From Coniochaeta sp. PMI_546 (taxonomy: Eukaryota; Ascomycota; Sordariomycetes; Coniochaetales; Coniochaetaceae), in the NCBI GenBank assembly GCA_021432605.1, contig MU271144.1, positions 1,608,606-1,672,605 on the forward strand: 64,000 nt of DNA, read 5' to 3'. The notes beneath the pieces were generated by a model that worked only from the letters and a program-made list of their open reading frames with translations, was not told the origin of the DNA and searched no databases. This document shows positions 11,895 through 22,975 of this stretch, piece by piece. Position numbers and translations under genes: made by a program. The stretch's first letter is position 1. Every line of letters begins with the position of its first letter.

Positions 11895-13712
11895 ATGGCT
11901 CGAGAAGACGCCGACAATGTCAATGACAATGTCGAAGAGATGCGCCCTCCTCCACTTCCGCCGCGCAGAAAGACCGAAGTAGAGCCTGCGCCGCTGCAGG
12001 CGAAAGCGACGACGGCCGTGGCATCGATCGATATTCAGACGCTCTCTTTTCCTGATGGATCACGAGGGACATTCAGCACTCCGGCCTCGAGGGCCGTGTC
12101 GTCGCCCTTGCCGTCAATCAGTGGATATGCAAGCCCAAATCAACTCGGTTTTTCCACAGCGAACAGCGACCTCGATGAGTCTATGAGCGTGATGAGCTTC
12201 GCGCCCACGGCTCGGCCACCTGCAGATCTTGCGAGTCTTGTGGCTGGGGGTTTCAACAAAAAGAGTCGGGCTTGGCAGCTCCTGAGATCTCAGTCCGCCA
12301 ACGTACAGCCATTCTCCAGCCTGAAAGTCAACACTCCGGGTGGACTTACAAGCTTTGAGACTGAGTTCGACGAAATCCCGGATATTGATGGAGACAATGC
12401 TTCCGATGACGACAGCAGGCTCCTTCTGTGGAAGTCGAAGCTGAAACATTACATGATTCTTTCGTCTGCCGGGAAACCCATATGGAGTCGACATGGCGAC
12501 TTGAGCCTCATCAACTCGTACATGGGTGTTGTTCAGACCATCATTTCCTTTTATGAGGGCGCGAAGAACCCACTTCTGGGGTTCACCGCCGGAAATGCCC
12601 GCTTCGTGATTGTTACGGAGGGCCCTCTCTACTTCATTGTCATCAGCCGGCTTGGAGAAAGCGATGCGCAGCTCCGGGCCCAACTGGACGCACTGTACAT
12701 GCAGATCTTGTCGACGCTCACGCTACCGGCTCTCAGGCATATCTTCGTCAACCGTCCTTCAACCGATCTTCGCAAACCGCTGCAAGGAACAGAATCACTG
12801 TTATCGTCACTGGCTGATAGCTTCACCAAGGGTTCTCCCTCTGCTCTACTCGGAGCACTGGAATGTCTGAGACTGCGCAAGTCTCAGCGGCACTCTATCA
12901 ATAACATCTTCTTGAAACTGAGGACCGACAAATTACTATACGGTCTGATTGTGGCCGGCGGGAAACTAGTCAGCGTGATTAGACCACGCCGGCATTCGCT
13001 ACATCCGAGCGATCTTCAGCTCATTTTCAACATGCTGTTCGAATCCGGCGGAGTCAAGGCTGGTGGCGGAGAGAACTGGATTCCACTTTGTCTTCCGGCG
13101 TTCAACAACAGCGGTTACTTGTACATGTACGTCAGCTTCTTCGACAGGGACACCGAAGATGTCAGTCAGAAGCCGGCAGAGGAACGGTCTGACGCGCCAG
13201 AAGAAGAAATTGCCATTATACTCATCAGCGCTGATAAGGAGAGCTTCTACGATCTGAAAGAGATGCGCGATAAAGTTGCCCAGCAGCTGGCCAAGCAAGG
13301 AAGCTTAGCCATCATTAGGGCGGCGGTCAAAGCTGGTCGTCCCGAAATCTCTTCACTTGCTCCAGGCTCGCAGATCAGCCACTTCCTGTACAAGTCGCGG
13401 GCCAACGTGCAATTCTGCATGTCGACGCTCGAAACGGCCTTTAGTAACACGCTCGTCGCTCGACGGCGATTGATGACGCTCTACCATGAGCTTCACGCGT
13501 CTGTGCATGCACGACATTCGCATCTCAAGGTTCTTCACTCTGTTGGAGCCGATGCCTCTAGTCTTGCCTGGGTTACTCCTGTATTCGAGTTTTACTGTGT
13601 TGCGGGACCTAACGTGTCTCGGGGGCTCATGACGCAGGGCGCCAACAGGATCATTCAGTGGGCGAAGAAGGAAGAAGAGAGGCTGTTCATCATCGGAGGT
13701 GGTGTATTTTGA
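11895..13712 (+). CDS. MON1: Vacuolar fusion protein Mon1
   Basis: Mon1 pairs with Ccz1 as the guanine-nucleotide exchange factor for the Rab Ypt7/Rab7. It drives the early-to-late endosome switch, vacuole fusion and autophagy. This is a single uninterrupted exon of 605 residues. The first 160 residues are disordered and acidic, with a proline run ([10 protein letters not shown]). The conserved core begins at [20 protein letters not shown] and includes YSRHGD-like [29 protein letters not shown] and [11 protein letters not shown], the first longin domain. It continues through [20 protein letters not shown] and a second longin-like region, and ends with [20 protein letters not shown], a typical Mon1 C-terminus. 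Start at 11895 is the first in-frame ATG. It is divergent from DOP1. Confidence 0.95.
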   Translation: MAREDADNVNDNVEEMRPPPLPPRRKTEVEPAPLQAKATTAVASIDIQTLSFPDGSRGTFSTPASRAVSSPLPSISGYASPNQLGFSTANSDLDESMSVMSFAPTARPPADLASLVAGGFNKKSRAWQLLRSQSANVQPFSSLKVNTPGGLTSFETEFDEIPDIDGDNASDDDSRLLLWKSKLKHYMILSSAGKPIWSRHGDLSLINSYMGVVQTIISFYEGAKNPLLGFTAGNARFVIVTEGPLYFIVISRLGESDAQLRAQLDALYMQILSTLTLPALRHIFVNRPSTDLRKPLQGTESLLSSLADSFTKGSPSALLGALECLRLRKSQRHSINNIFLKLRTDKLLYGLIVAGGKLVSVIRPRRHSLHPSDLQLIFNMLFESGGVKAGGGENWIPLCLPAFNNSGYLYMYVSFFDRDTEDVSQKPAEERSDAPEEEIAIILISADKESFYDLKEMRDKVAQQLAKQGSLAIIRAAVKAGRPEISSLAPGSQISHFLYKSRANVQFCMSTLETAFSNTLVARRRLMTLYHELHASVHARHSHLKVLHSVGADASSLAWVTPVFEFYCVAGPNVSRGLMTQGANRIIQWAKKEEERLFIIGGGVF

Positions 13713-14045
13713 GAGAAGGACGGCAATGAACGGTCGATTACGATCACAAAGATGGAATTTTTTTCCCCCAGAGCCGGCAGTGACTTAGTAGAGGAAATGC
13801 CACCAGATATGATATCCCTGTTCTTACTCTTTGCTTTGGCCTCCGCGAGAGCAACGTCGAAAAGCTACCCTTGAAGCTTGGCTGTACCCTGCCTGTAAGT
13901 TTGCCCCGGCCGTGATGATTCTAGTGAAGTACGTTAGAGCTGGGGGACGAAGTCGTCAACGCAATACGAGAGACCAATACGTACACGAACATGACCACTA
14001 ACATTATATTATAGGTACCCTAGAGTCTACCACAATGATCACTCC
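13713..14045. other. Intergenic region after MON1
   Basis: This is a short convergent spacer between the stop of MON1 and the stop of the next minus-strand gene, presumably both 3' untranslated regions. Nothing else is seen. Confidence 0.5.
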
Positions 14046-15644
14046 TCATTTCTTCCGACATGACCGGCTGAAAAAGCCAAGAAAGCCCAGTCTCTTCTCC
14101 TTCTTCTTCTTCTTTTTCTCCCCACCCGGATGATTCGCAGGCCGGTGCGTCTCCATCGACGCACCGAGATCTACGTCCCTTTCATTATCCGCATCATTGC
14201 CAGAGCTGGCAGACCGAATACCCACAGTCGACAAGCGGTCCCTCTCCGCCTCGGATCCCTCAGATCGCATCCCGCCTATGGCCTCCTGCTCTCGCCTCTG
14301 GCGGTGCCTCTGGAGCGCCATCTGGTAATCGTCATAGTTCCTGTATTTCGGCTGCTTCGTGTTCTGATCTACCTTGCCCTTCCCTTTTCCCTTCCGGTCC
14401 TTGACGGTGAGCTTCCGCCACACCCTGGAGAGCAAACTACCCTCCGAAACCTTACCCTTGTCGTTGGACTTCCCGCTAGAAGCGGGCGACGCCGACCGAA
14501 CACTCCTCCGCGGCCGGCCGAGCCAGTCGATGTCCCGCCACTCGTAGAAGCTCCCGTCTTCCCAGTACCCGTACGGCTCCCAGTCCTCTTCCGAGGGTGG
14601 CGGAGCCCAACCCGAGGCCGAGGCCGAGGAGAAGTGGTCGGTCATCCTACGACGTATCCGCTCTGCCAGGATGGTCAGGTCGGAGACTTGTGCGCTGTCC
14701 TCGTCGTCATCGTCGTTGGTGTCTATGTCTCCGAGATCTCCGTTGTCCACGTCGTCTGGCCCTTCGGACGAGCGCGGGGGAGCGCGGCCGCGTTGGGTCG
14801 GCTTGCGGCGGAAGCTGAGGTGTCTTCGCACACTGCCGTCGGGGTGGCTGTAGGTGCGTACTGTTTGCCTGCTTTGGTGGACGTCGCTGAAGTGTACTTC
14901 GCCCACGGTCTCTAGGGATGATGACGCGGGTTGGTTTGGAGGTGACACTGTGATGTTTGGGATACTTGCTCTGGGGGAGAAGGTCGCGGGCTCGTCAGTA
15001 TTTCTTGTGACTGGGGTCTTGCGGCGTGGTGTTGCGCTGTGTAGTGGTTGTTTCTGGGCAGATCGTGGTACTTGATCGGATTCGGATGACCCCTCGACTG
15101 CCATTCCGCTCTTGCGCAGGGGTCGCAGTTCTTCGCATGCCCGTCTAGAGGCGGTCGTGGACGCTCTCAGACTGCTGGATGGGGTTGCTCCTGGGATGGG
15201 AGACTCAAAATCCTGTTCCACAGGGGTGTCGATGACCCGGGACCGGCTGGATGACGGCGACTGTGGAGCCTGGGAAGCCGTCGGTGACAAGAGCGACGGT
15301 GAAGACGACGTTTGTGGACGGGCTAGAGCCGCTGGGGAGCCTCTCCGACGCATTATTCTATATTCATTTCTGCTTGTTCTTTGAACAATAGTCCTGTTCG
15401 GAACGGATGGTCCAGCTTCCGGAGTTTGTGACATGGTTTGGGACTCTTGAAGCAGTCTCCAAGTCTCAGAGTACTCGAACGCGTTGGCAGGATCGTCATC
15501 GTCGAGGTGTTCGGTGAACCTGGCCGGCCGCTTCGGTCGTGCCACGTGTAGAGATGACGTCCCTTGCTCGTCCTGGGTTGGGGTTAGTCGAGGAAGAGAT
15601 GGGTGTGGTGCTCCCCTTTCTATGGTATCTTTGGTGGATGCCAT
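14046..15644 (-). CDS. Disordered Ser/Arg/Pro-rich protein of unknown function
   Basis: This is one exon of 532 residues, which I do not recognise. The open frame extends about 27 codons further upstream but without ATG; the first ATG (MASTKDTIER) is at 15644. Most of the protein looks disordered, with many SP/SPS sites. About two thirds along comes a more ordered stretch: an acidic run (NDDDDEDSAQVSD), then LTILAERIRRRMTDHF and an aromatic block (WAPPPSEEDWEPYGYWEDGS, followed by FYEWRDIDWLGRP). That block looks like the conserved part and would be the best search query. The C-terminus is strongly basic (GGEKKKKKKEKRLGFLGFFS), which could be a nuclear or membrane-binding tail. Length and frame quality argue for a real gene. 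Confidence 0.7.
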   Translation of the reverse strand: MASTKDTIERGAPHPSLPRLTPTQDEQGTSSLHVARPKRPARFTEHLDDDDPANAFEYSETWRLLQESQTMSQTPEAGPSVPNRTIVQRTSRNEYRIMRRRGSPAALARPQTSSSPSLLSPTASQAPQSPSSSRSRVIDTPVEQDFESPIPGATPSSSLRASTTASRRACEELRPLRKSGMAVEGSSESDQVPRSAQKQPLHSATPRRKTPVTRNTDEPATFSPRASIPNITVSPPNQPASSSLETVGEVHFSDVHQSRQTVRTYSHPDGSVRRHLSFRRKPTQRGRAPPRSSEGPDDVDNGDLGDIDTNDDDDEDSAQVSDLTILAERIRRRMTDHFSSASASGWAPPPSEEDWEPYGYWEDGSFYEWRDIDWLGRPRRSVRSASPASSGKSNDKGKVSEGSLLSRVWRKLTVKDRKGKGKGKVDQNTKQPKYRNYDDYQMALQRHRQRREQEAIGGMRSEGSEAERDRLSTVGIRSASSGNDADNERDVDLGASMETHRPANHPGGEKKKKKKEKRLGFLGFFSRSCRKK

Positions 15645-16273
15645 GCTCAGACGTGTCCCGTTACTCACGGCCGAGGGATGACTTAGTGTATGTGGGTAGC
15701 TATGATGGACTACAACCGGCTGCACTGGTAATCACTCCCAGGGCTAGGAGGGAAAAGCATACGGTCACGAAGCGAGAGGAATTGCAGCTCTATATATACT
15801 TGGGCGACGGCAACCACTGGTTGAAGGTTCTCTGATCAAGGGGAGCGAAAGCTAGTTAAAATTCTGTCGGTCATCAGTCCAAACACAGTTCTTTCCAGTG
15901 ACCGAGGCCAACATGACATGTTAGGTTTGAAGCTCACTTTCGTCAGCGAACAATGAGTTTCATAAAAGCCTAATCTATCTTGCAAAACACCGGAATGACA
16001 TGTTTGGATTGCAGTCCCATTACTTCCACCGATCTCGACACATGATTACGACGATCATCCCACAGAACGGGCTTCCAAAAAGTTCTTCTGGCGGCGGTAT
16101 ATGACATACAGACCGAGAGCTAAAAGTCAAATAGCAAGTACAGCTTTGTTGCGATCGGCCACCTAAGCATGCAGATAGACATCACTGGCCTTTCGAGGCG
16201 CCGCTCCGAACCGATACTACATAAGCTTCCCTTTCCGTCACCTCCGACTACTATCGTACATTCTCCCTGAGAC
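15645..16273. other. Intergenic region between two minus-strand orphan genes
   Basis: About 630 bp that should hold the promoter of the 14.0-15.6 kb gene and the 3' region of the next one. Only short unsupported frames occur. Confidence 0.4.
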
Positions 16274-19200
16274 TTAGAAATCCGTTTCGAGTGACGTCCC
16301 TCCAGTGCTGCTGCTCAGCCTTTTGCATCCATTGACGGCATGCTTGGCCGATTTCAACCAGCGGGAAATCTTGTACCGCAGCCCTCGAGCAGAAGTCTCG
16401 TCTGCTCCAGAGTTCGAGCCGGATCTGGCGCCACCAGACTCCGGCGAGCCAGTGCTCGAAGCGACAGGTACTGCCATGCCGATGATTTCGCCATCCTCAT
16501 GGAGTCTGACATCGGAGGACGACCACTCCACTGCACGATGTCGAGACTCCGTCAGCCGAATTTTGATATCTGATAGGCGCTTCTTCAAGCCACGGTGTGG
16601 TCTCAAGTCGTTGTCGGCAAGATCGCTTTTGACGATTGCAGGCGGCATGAGTTCTTTGTTGGGAACTTCTGGTTTCCGAGACGTGGTGCAACCGGTGTCG
16701 AGCGACGTGCCTCTCGCCTGCGAGATAGAGTTCAGATGCGCCGAGCTCTCCCGCACAATAGGCTTTGATCTCATTGTAGAACTTTTAAAGTAACCTTCTC
16801 GACCTAGAGGATTGGGCTGCTTAATATATGGTCCTGTAACCCCCTTACAATCGCGAAATATCTCATCAGCCGTCGGCACCGTAGCATGGGCAGTGGTGGC
16901 TGCCAATCTATCACGTCGTCCAAAGTGCGTATCCCAGATGTCTCCGTATATGTCACGGCCCACGTCATTGTCATCGATTTGGCTGAAACATGCGTTACTG
17001 GTCAACACGTCGACTGACGCGCCCTGTGCATACTCATCCGTGCGATAGAAGCCCTCCAGCCGCGGTATAGAGGGAGACTGACCAGAACCCGATAAAGAGA
17101 CTCGTGGAGGTACTGGTAGCTCCTGAAGCCTCCGTTGATCAGAGGAGATGACCACAGATTTCGGTGCCGTATCAGCCGACCTATCGGGCACTGGTGGTAG
17201 TGCCTTCATGAGCTTCGATACACTGCTACGCAGTTTGAGTTGACGAGCTGGAGAGACTGGATGCGGTGCCAAGATGGTTGAAGTTGAGTCATCGACAGAC
17301 TGGCGACACTCAGAAGTGACATTAGTCTTGAGACGGGAGATGGCTTTGGAAACAGCTGGCTGTCGCGTGTCGCGACATGTGCTGCTCCTATCGATCTTGG
17401 CTTCAGGAACTTCGTTGCTCCTAGTTAGCACCGCATGAACATTTGTACCGTCGTGCAGTTTAGCAGAACAGCTGCTAATCTTAGAGCTGTCGGGGGAATT
17501 TCCTGAGGCATCTACGTCATGCAGAAGACCAGCATCATCAAGATCCTGGACAAACGACTTCAGGTCTAGAAGTCCGGGTTGAAGTGAGTAGACGTTACTT
17601 CTGCGCCGGGCAGCCAATGTTGGAGTATGCGGGATTCCACTGCTACCTTTGGTCGACTCTGAGCCAGAAGTAGCGGCGGAACTGGTGGTAGCTGATGGTG
17701 TTTCTGGGGCTCTGTTATCGATTGCGTCGCCCAAAGGATGATCCTTCGTTTGGGAGTTCTCGGAGACCAAGCAAACAGAAGATATTCGAGTGTCGTGAGC
17801 AACGTTATCCTCGATGTTAACGAGAGATTGTTCTTGTTTCTGCAATTGGGCTGTTGCAGGAGCCTGTGGAGTGTCAAATGAACGCTCTGCAAGGTCCGCG
17901 GCATCGGCCTTGCTAGCGACACCTTCTTCACGGACCGCCAGGGAGGGTTCAGAATCTGAATTGCCCGATGCCATACCCTGTGGAACTTTAACGTTATTCC
18001 AGTCGACAGATTCGGCCCGCACGGAGGTACCCACGGAGCCGGCATGGACGGCATCTTCTGGGCCTTCCTCACATTCCAGCCTGGGAACACATTCTCCGCC
18101 TCCTGAGTACGAGCGAGCAGGTGATGATGGACAGTCCGAATGGTGGGGATCGGCGGCTGCATCATCTGTTGACATTGCTGCGGAAACCATAAGCTCGCAA
18201 TTATTGCCGAGCATCAATGATCGGCTCATACTGGGAACCGTCCCATGGATTTGAGTCACCTGCTCACATGCTACAGGCAAGGAGTGCTCCCGGAAATCCT
18301 CGCTATAGTCGTAATAGAAGGACCCCATGCGCGAGATTGGAGGTTGTCGAACGCCAGGCTGAATGCCGGAAGAGCCGTACATCTGGACAATAGATGTGAT
18401 GCTAGAGACGCCAGCACTCTGGTCTGACGAGCTGCTTCCAACCTGACCGCTGGCATGGTTCACCCACGGAGAATGAGATTTAGGAGTAACACTTCCATGC
18501 CGCGACAACATGAACGTGTCACCGTCGCCGGGCAAAGACCGAGCTAGATGAAAGTCAAAAGGCCGGTGCCGCGGGTGAGACCGCCGTGGTGGGTTCGGGG
18601 GGTACGAGCGATTGTAGGATTGGTGGATGGTCCGCTGCGCTAGATGAGTCCTCATATCCGAAATAGTCCAGGAAAAGGTAGCTCACATAAGAAGGTCTAT
18701 CAACCTCGACCGTCCTACTATAGTCGACAACCCCATCCATGGTAAGAGCGGGTGACGACGGACGGACCCCTGGCCGCTTCAGACGGGTATGGTAAGGATA
18801 AGGGGAGCGTGCTCGTGCTAAGACGCCTGCACTACCTCCGCTTGATCGACTGTCCCATGTTCCAGTTGATTTTTGATCCGACATGTACCTGGAGCTGCAG
18901 CTGGTCAACGAGTACGAGCGGGGGCCGGGATCTTCAGGCGAGCGGGAATAGGAGCCATGCATTGATCTCTGGCCGTTCGAACGGTACAGAGATATAATCT
19001 CCGAGGTGGTGTCCCGATGTGAAACGAGACCTCTCCGGTCATCCTGCAGAAATCTTCTCTCAGGTGCGTTCATACTCATGGTCCTTGCGAGAACACTAGC
19101 TCCTGCAGCGGGCATGGGATGAATAGGAGTGTGAGAACGGCTGGAGGACCGCGAAGGTCTGATGGAGAAGACGCCTATGTCGCCTGTCTCAGTCGTGGTC

Positions 19201-19370
19201 TTCAGCATGCTCTCCAAAGGGCCGGGGGAGGCAAGAAATGCCTGGGTTTCTTGGACTCTGCGTGTAGATTGCAAGCCTCCTCGACGGGGTATGCCGATAT
19301 CATCTTCGACATACCCGTTGCCGGGCGTGTCACGGCTGGGGCGACGTCGCTCTGTGTATGCGGCATCCAT
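16274..19370 (-). CDS. Large disordered serine-rich protein of unknown function
   Basis: Two exons, 19370..18687 and 18634..16274, join in frame with a GTGAGC donor and GCGCAG acceptor (52-nt intron) to give 1014 residues. I do not recognise it. The sequence is dominated by Ser, Arg, Pro and Thr, with short motifs such as FSIRPSRSSSRSHTPIHP, RMGSFYYDYSEDF and LARRRSNVYSLQPGLLDLKSF. The most ordered stretch is near the C-terminus: RGLKKRLSDIKIRLTESRHR followed by AVEWSS, then RYKISRWLKSAKHAV, which could form amphipathic helices. SDIKIRLTESR suggests a short coiled coil. The C-terminus ends GGTSLETDF. Many possible phosphorylation sites hint at a regulatory or cortical scaffold role, but this is a guess. 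It starts at the first ATG (MDAAYTERRRP). Confidence 0.72.
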
Positions 19371-20266
19371 GGGAAGTATGATCGATAGCTGACGATGCGG
19401 CAGTCAAACCAGTGGTGCGGAACCACTGTAAAGTTCGGTCAAGGTCAAGATCTATGTCCAATCGTGAATGCTTGGCTCGATGAAAATGAAGAGTGGCGGC
19501 AGTGGGAAATCGAGCACCGAGAGAGAAAATAAAAAGCTGGTGCTGTTTCTGGGCGGAGGAGAAATGATGCGTGGAGGAAAGCCTCGCATTAATGCCTCTT
19601 GCTTTTCTAGCATCTATCTTTTTTAGATGTAATCCGTGAGGGAGAAGAAAAAAGCAGATTGAATTTGACCATGCCACATAGCAGACACTTCCATTACCAT
19701 GACCAGACCGCACTCTTTAAGGTAAAACTGCCGTCACAGGCGTATAGAGGTAACGAGAAAGAGAAACCCAAGATATTGGAAAGAGCTTCTGACCCAGACG
19801 GCCGGGTCCCAACAGACTGGAGTCACTAGAGGTAATGAACGTACCCTTAATAGAGGAAGGTTTGACCAGCTATGGGGCGGATTGTGAGGTACGACTTGAC
19901 TTTTGTCCTTCCTAGTCTCAGAAGTGACACCAGACATTTCACACACTTAGGAGGTACCTACTGGTCGTACCTGCTATTGATCGAACGAAGGACCAAAGTC
20001 AGAAGTTCTGGTACCTTAGGTACCTTATGATGCGATGGTTGGATCGTGCGAGACATCCTCAGACATCCGCAGCAACTCAAAACTTACAGCATCTGAACGA
20101 CGTTGTTCGAGGCCGGCCAATCATCCTTCCCTGAGTGCTGTGCCTCATCGGTCTGGTCATGAACCAGGAGATGCCGGTATCTCGACAGGCAAGAGTCTCG
20201 GTCCAGCCCCGCGGGAAAATTGTCTTCTCTCGAATAGCAACGGTAACGGCGATGATGAGTTGACAC
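19371..20266. other. Intergenic region with AGGTACCT palindromes
   Basis: The promoter side of the 16.3-19.4 kb gene and the 3' side of the NAD+ synthetase pseudogene. It carries AGGTACCT at 19952-19959 and GGTACCTTAGGTACC at 20010-20024. These belong to a motif that recurs in the intergenic DNA of this window. No gene is supported; degenerate tail sequence of the pseudogene may extend down to about 20084. Confidence 0.4.
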
Positions 20267-21377
20267 CTGAGCGAGTTCGTAGCTTACCACCAGGCGATGT
20301 CTGGCCTGGATATTCTGTTTTTGCCAAATTCTCGTTCCACGTTCCTCCCTCGACTGCATACTTGGATTTAAGGCCGCCCAGTGCGTCCCCGATAAGGGGT
20401 CTATAGGCCGTGATTGCCTTGTGGATCTTGAGATCGGTATGATGTGCCCCAATTTGGGTGCAAAGTCTCTTTGCTCACCTGAGTTGTTGTCGTTAGTTGA
20501 TCTTCGCTGAGTATCGCCCAGGATTTATAAATATCGGGGTTGGGGGACGACTGTGCAAGAACCTCTCCGTTCTGTATGATCATGCTACTTCCGTCGTAGT
20601 GCATCCGTGCCCTCCTTCGAGGCCTGTACTGTTGACATAAACGTAGAGACCATCATTACTCCTCGTGGACTTCGCTATCAGGTTGAGCCTCCTGCCTAGC
20701 TTGCGCAGCTCAGCATGCGAGGCGCTCGAATTCAAGACCGCCAAGGCCAATAAAGATAGACGGGTTCCTCGGCACGAACAGCCCCTCGTCTGGCCCATTA
20801 GTCCCCTCACAACGTGATGAGGCTTGTGCGCCTCTATTTGCCTCTCTTTCGTTCAGGCCGTGATGACAAGGCCCACGATACAGTCCGTCGCTAGCAAGTG
20901 CCTGCTTAGCTCGGATGGCATACACCTTCCGATAAGTGCACAGCACTCGGCAGTCATATTGAACGTTCTGATACCCGACGCCCATGCCGAGATCGATGAG
21001 CATATTCTTGCACACAGGATCTGCGTTGATTTTGGCCAGTACCTCCCAGCTGTGCAGTTCTATGTCATTCTTGGGACATTATCAGCAAGTGGATCGTCAT
21101 GGACGTCTAGACTAGGAGATAACATACCTCCAAGTGGTGATCGAGGCATCCTTGTTTGCATATCGGTCTGGCCTTAGGTGTTTGGACGATGTCATCGGTG
21201 AATATGAGAACCTCTGACACTTACCATAGCCGGTGTTTTCAAGCTCTGGCCCAGGCCGCAAGGTAGCCCCTTAAGCCTTTGCAATACGAATCGACTCTCA
21301 AGGATGCGGTCACGATGGCCTAGGAAGTCTAGCGAAACATTGGGCATCGACGCGGCTGCAACAGTCACAAACTCCAT
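20267..21377 (-). pseudogene. Decayed glutamine-dependent NAD+ synthetase (Qns1-like)
   Basis: Qns1 amidates nicotinic acid adenine dinucleotide to NAD+ with a glutaminase (nitrilase-like) domain fused to a PP-loop synthetase. Pieces lie collinear on the minus strand: MEFVTVAAASMPNVSLDFLG with HRDRILES (from ATG 21377), GPELENTGYG, CLDHHLE, LHSWEVLAKI, DLGMGVGYQNVQYDCRVL, IRAKQALASDGLYR, RKLGRRLNLIAKSTR, MHYDGSSMIIQNGEVLAQ, and QNIQARHRLVVSYELAQ near 20317-20267. The first two introns still have usable ends (donors at 21224 and 21127; exons resume at 21150 and 21069). Exon 1 has shifted frame after RILES and carries an in-frame TAA (GCTTAAGGG). Further shifts follow, for example before MHYDG and before QNIQAR. 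The glutaminase Cys motif (ETCEEL) and the synthetase core with its SGG-D-S loop are absent, so about 300 codons are missing. A functional copy is expected elsewhere because the enzyme is essential. Confidence 0.85.
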
Positions 21378-22975
21378 GTTGACGATGGTTTGAGATGAGC
21401 GCTTCTGGCGGGTTTGAGCCTGCTGAAATGAAATGAGAGCTGCTTGTTATAGCACATAGAATAGCCCACGAAGCTTCGTTTAGTGTAGAGTATGGACTAT
21501 TTCAGGCTTACTGCTCCCTGCTTGAGCATCATTCTGACATCGTAGGAAACTAATAGACTACCGGGACCTGGTGAAGGCCCCGAGTAGTACGAGCCGGGGG
21601 CAGTGACAGACCCTTTAGGAACAAGCATATGAAGGGTTAGGGTTAGGCGCAGTGTGCCGATCGTTACCTACCTTACCTTAGTAAACGGTCACGGCTGAGA
21701 GATTAGAAGCCGGAATAGCGCCTGTGAGAGTACAAACTCGTGCCACCTCACTGTGAAGGAATGATGCCCTCGGCGTGGAGATGTGATGCCAGCTATGCAT
21801 CGAAGTGATCTTCCTCGACGAATAATGTACAGATATGTCTGAAGTCAATCTCAACCTCGCCCAGACATCCCAAACCGGACCGGAATTCCTCGGTTCGGAT
21901 GAAGTCGAGCTACGTGGGCTAGATGCGGGAGCGAGGCTCCGGGTTCTGTGGCTGCTCGTCTCGGAAATATGTGGCCTTTCCGAAGGGGTTGATTTGTAAA
22001 TCGCCCGGAATGTACTATACCATAAGCTCGCGGACTGTCATGCGCGTGGAATCGTAAGACAGGATCGGCGTGGCAACAGGCCTACACGATACTAGCACCG
22101 TAGCAGAGGAGGAACGAGGCAAGCCGAGTAAGCAATGCATACCCAGTGTGACCACAGCTGGACATTGAGTGAGGACATACTATAGTAAGCCCATTCGAGG
22201 CGGGGGAATAACAACAGGTGGCTAGAGACAGTGTATACATAGTAGACGACACGACGACCAAGTCATGGAACAGAAGAGGTGACCCGTACTGACGGCCGCT
22301 GCAAAACGGATTGCCCTCACCGGAAACTACCTGTACCTCAGTGCTTGGCTTGCCAATATCATGCCGGCGGTGTCGCGAGTTGAGGCTGTGGTCTGAAGGG
22401 CTGAGAAGAAGAGGTGGATACTCTGCAGGAAGGAGGGATGGCCGGTCCCACTTGGGCCACAGGGGTCAAGACCCTTGAAGGGAGCTCGGTCGAAGTAGCG
22501 TCCCATGTCGATAAGTAGGATGGGTACTTCTGATTAAGTGATCTTCCCACTCGCCTCAATGCCTTTTGAAAAGACACCTGTTCTCAAGACTGGGGAAAGC
22601 TGGTTCTACATTTAGCTTAGAAATTGGCCTCGCCCACTGGGATAATAAAAGTAACAATCCCCATCTGCTTCGACTTCAGGAGCAATCGGTATTCTGTTCT
22701 CCTTCATCAACTTTTCAATTGTTCATTGAAGAGGTAGGGTCGATTCACCAGCTACACCTGTACGGTTGATTCACCTTCGTTTTGCCATTTTCTCTTCGTT
22801 TAGCAGTTCCCAGATAGGTACCCCAGAGGTAAGGTGTCCGTCCTTTCCCCACCCCGCCACATTGGTTCAGCTCCTGGAGAGTCGATCTGTCAACTTCAGT
22901 CTCGCTGTTCTCTTTCCTCCTCCGACATCATAACTAACATCCAATTCCTCCACTCCAGGTTCGTCGTAAGCAGAA
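21378..22975. other. Intergenic region upstream of PDI1
   Basis: About 1.6 kb with no supported gene. It contains the PDI1 promoter and leader: CT-rich stretches and an inverted CCAAT box (ATTGG) near 22861. A two-copy telomere-like GGGTTAGGGTTAGG lies at 21634-21647. Short open frames (up to about 97 codons) show no recognisable motif. Confidence 0.4.
21634..21647 (+). repeat. Interstitial telomere-like TTAGGG repeat (two copies)
   Basis: The sequence GGGTTAGGGTTAGG matches the fungal telomere unit TTAGGG in two near-complete copies. It sits next to the 5' end of the NAD+ synthetase pseudogene. Such short runs arise by chance or by break repair, and this one is too short to decide. Confidence 0.4.
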
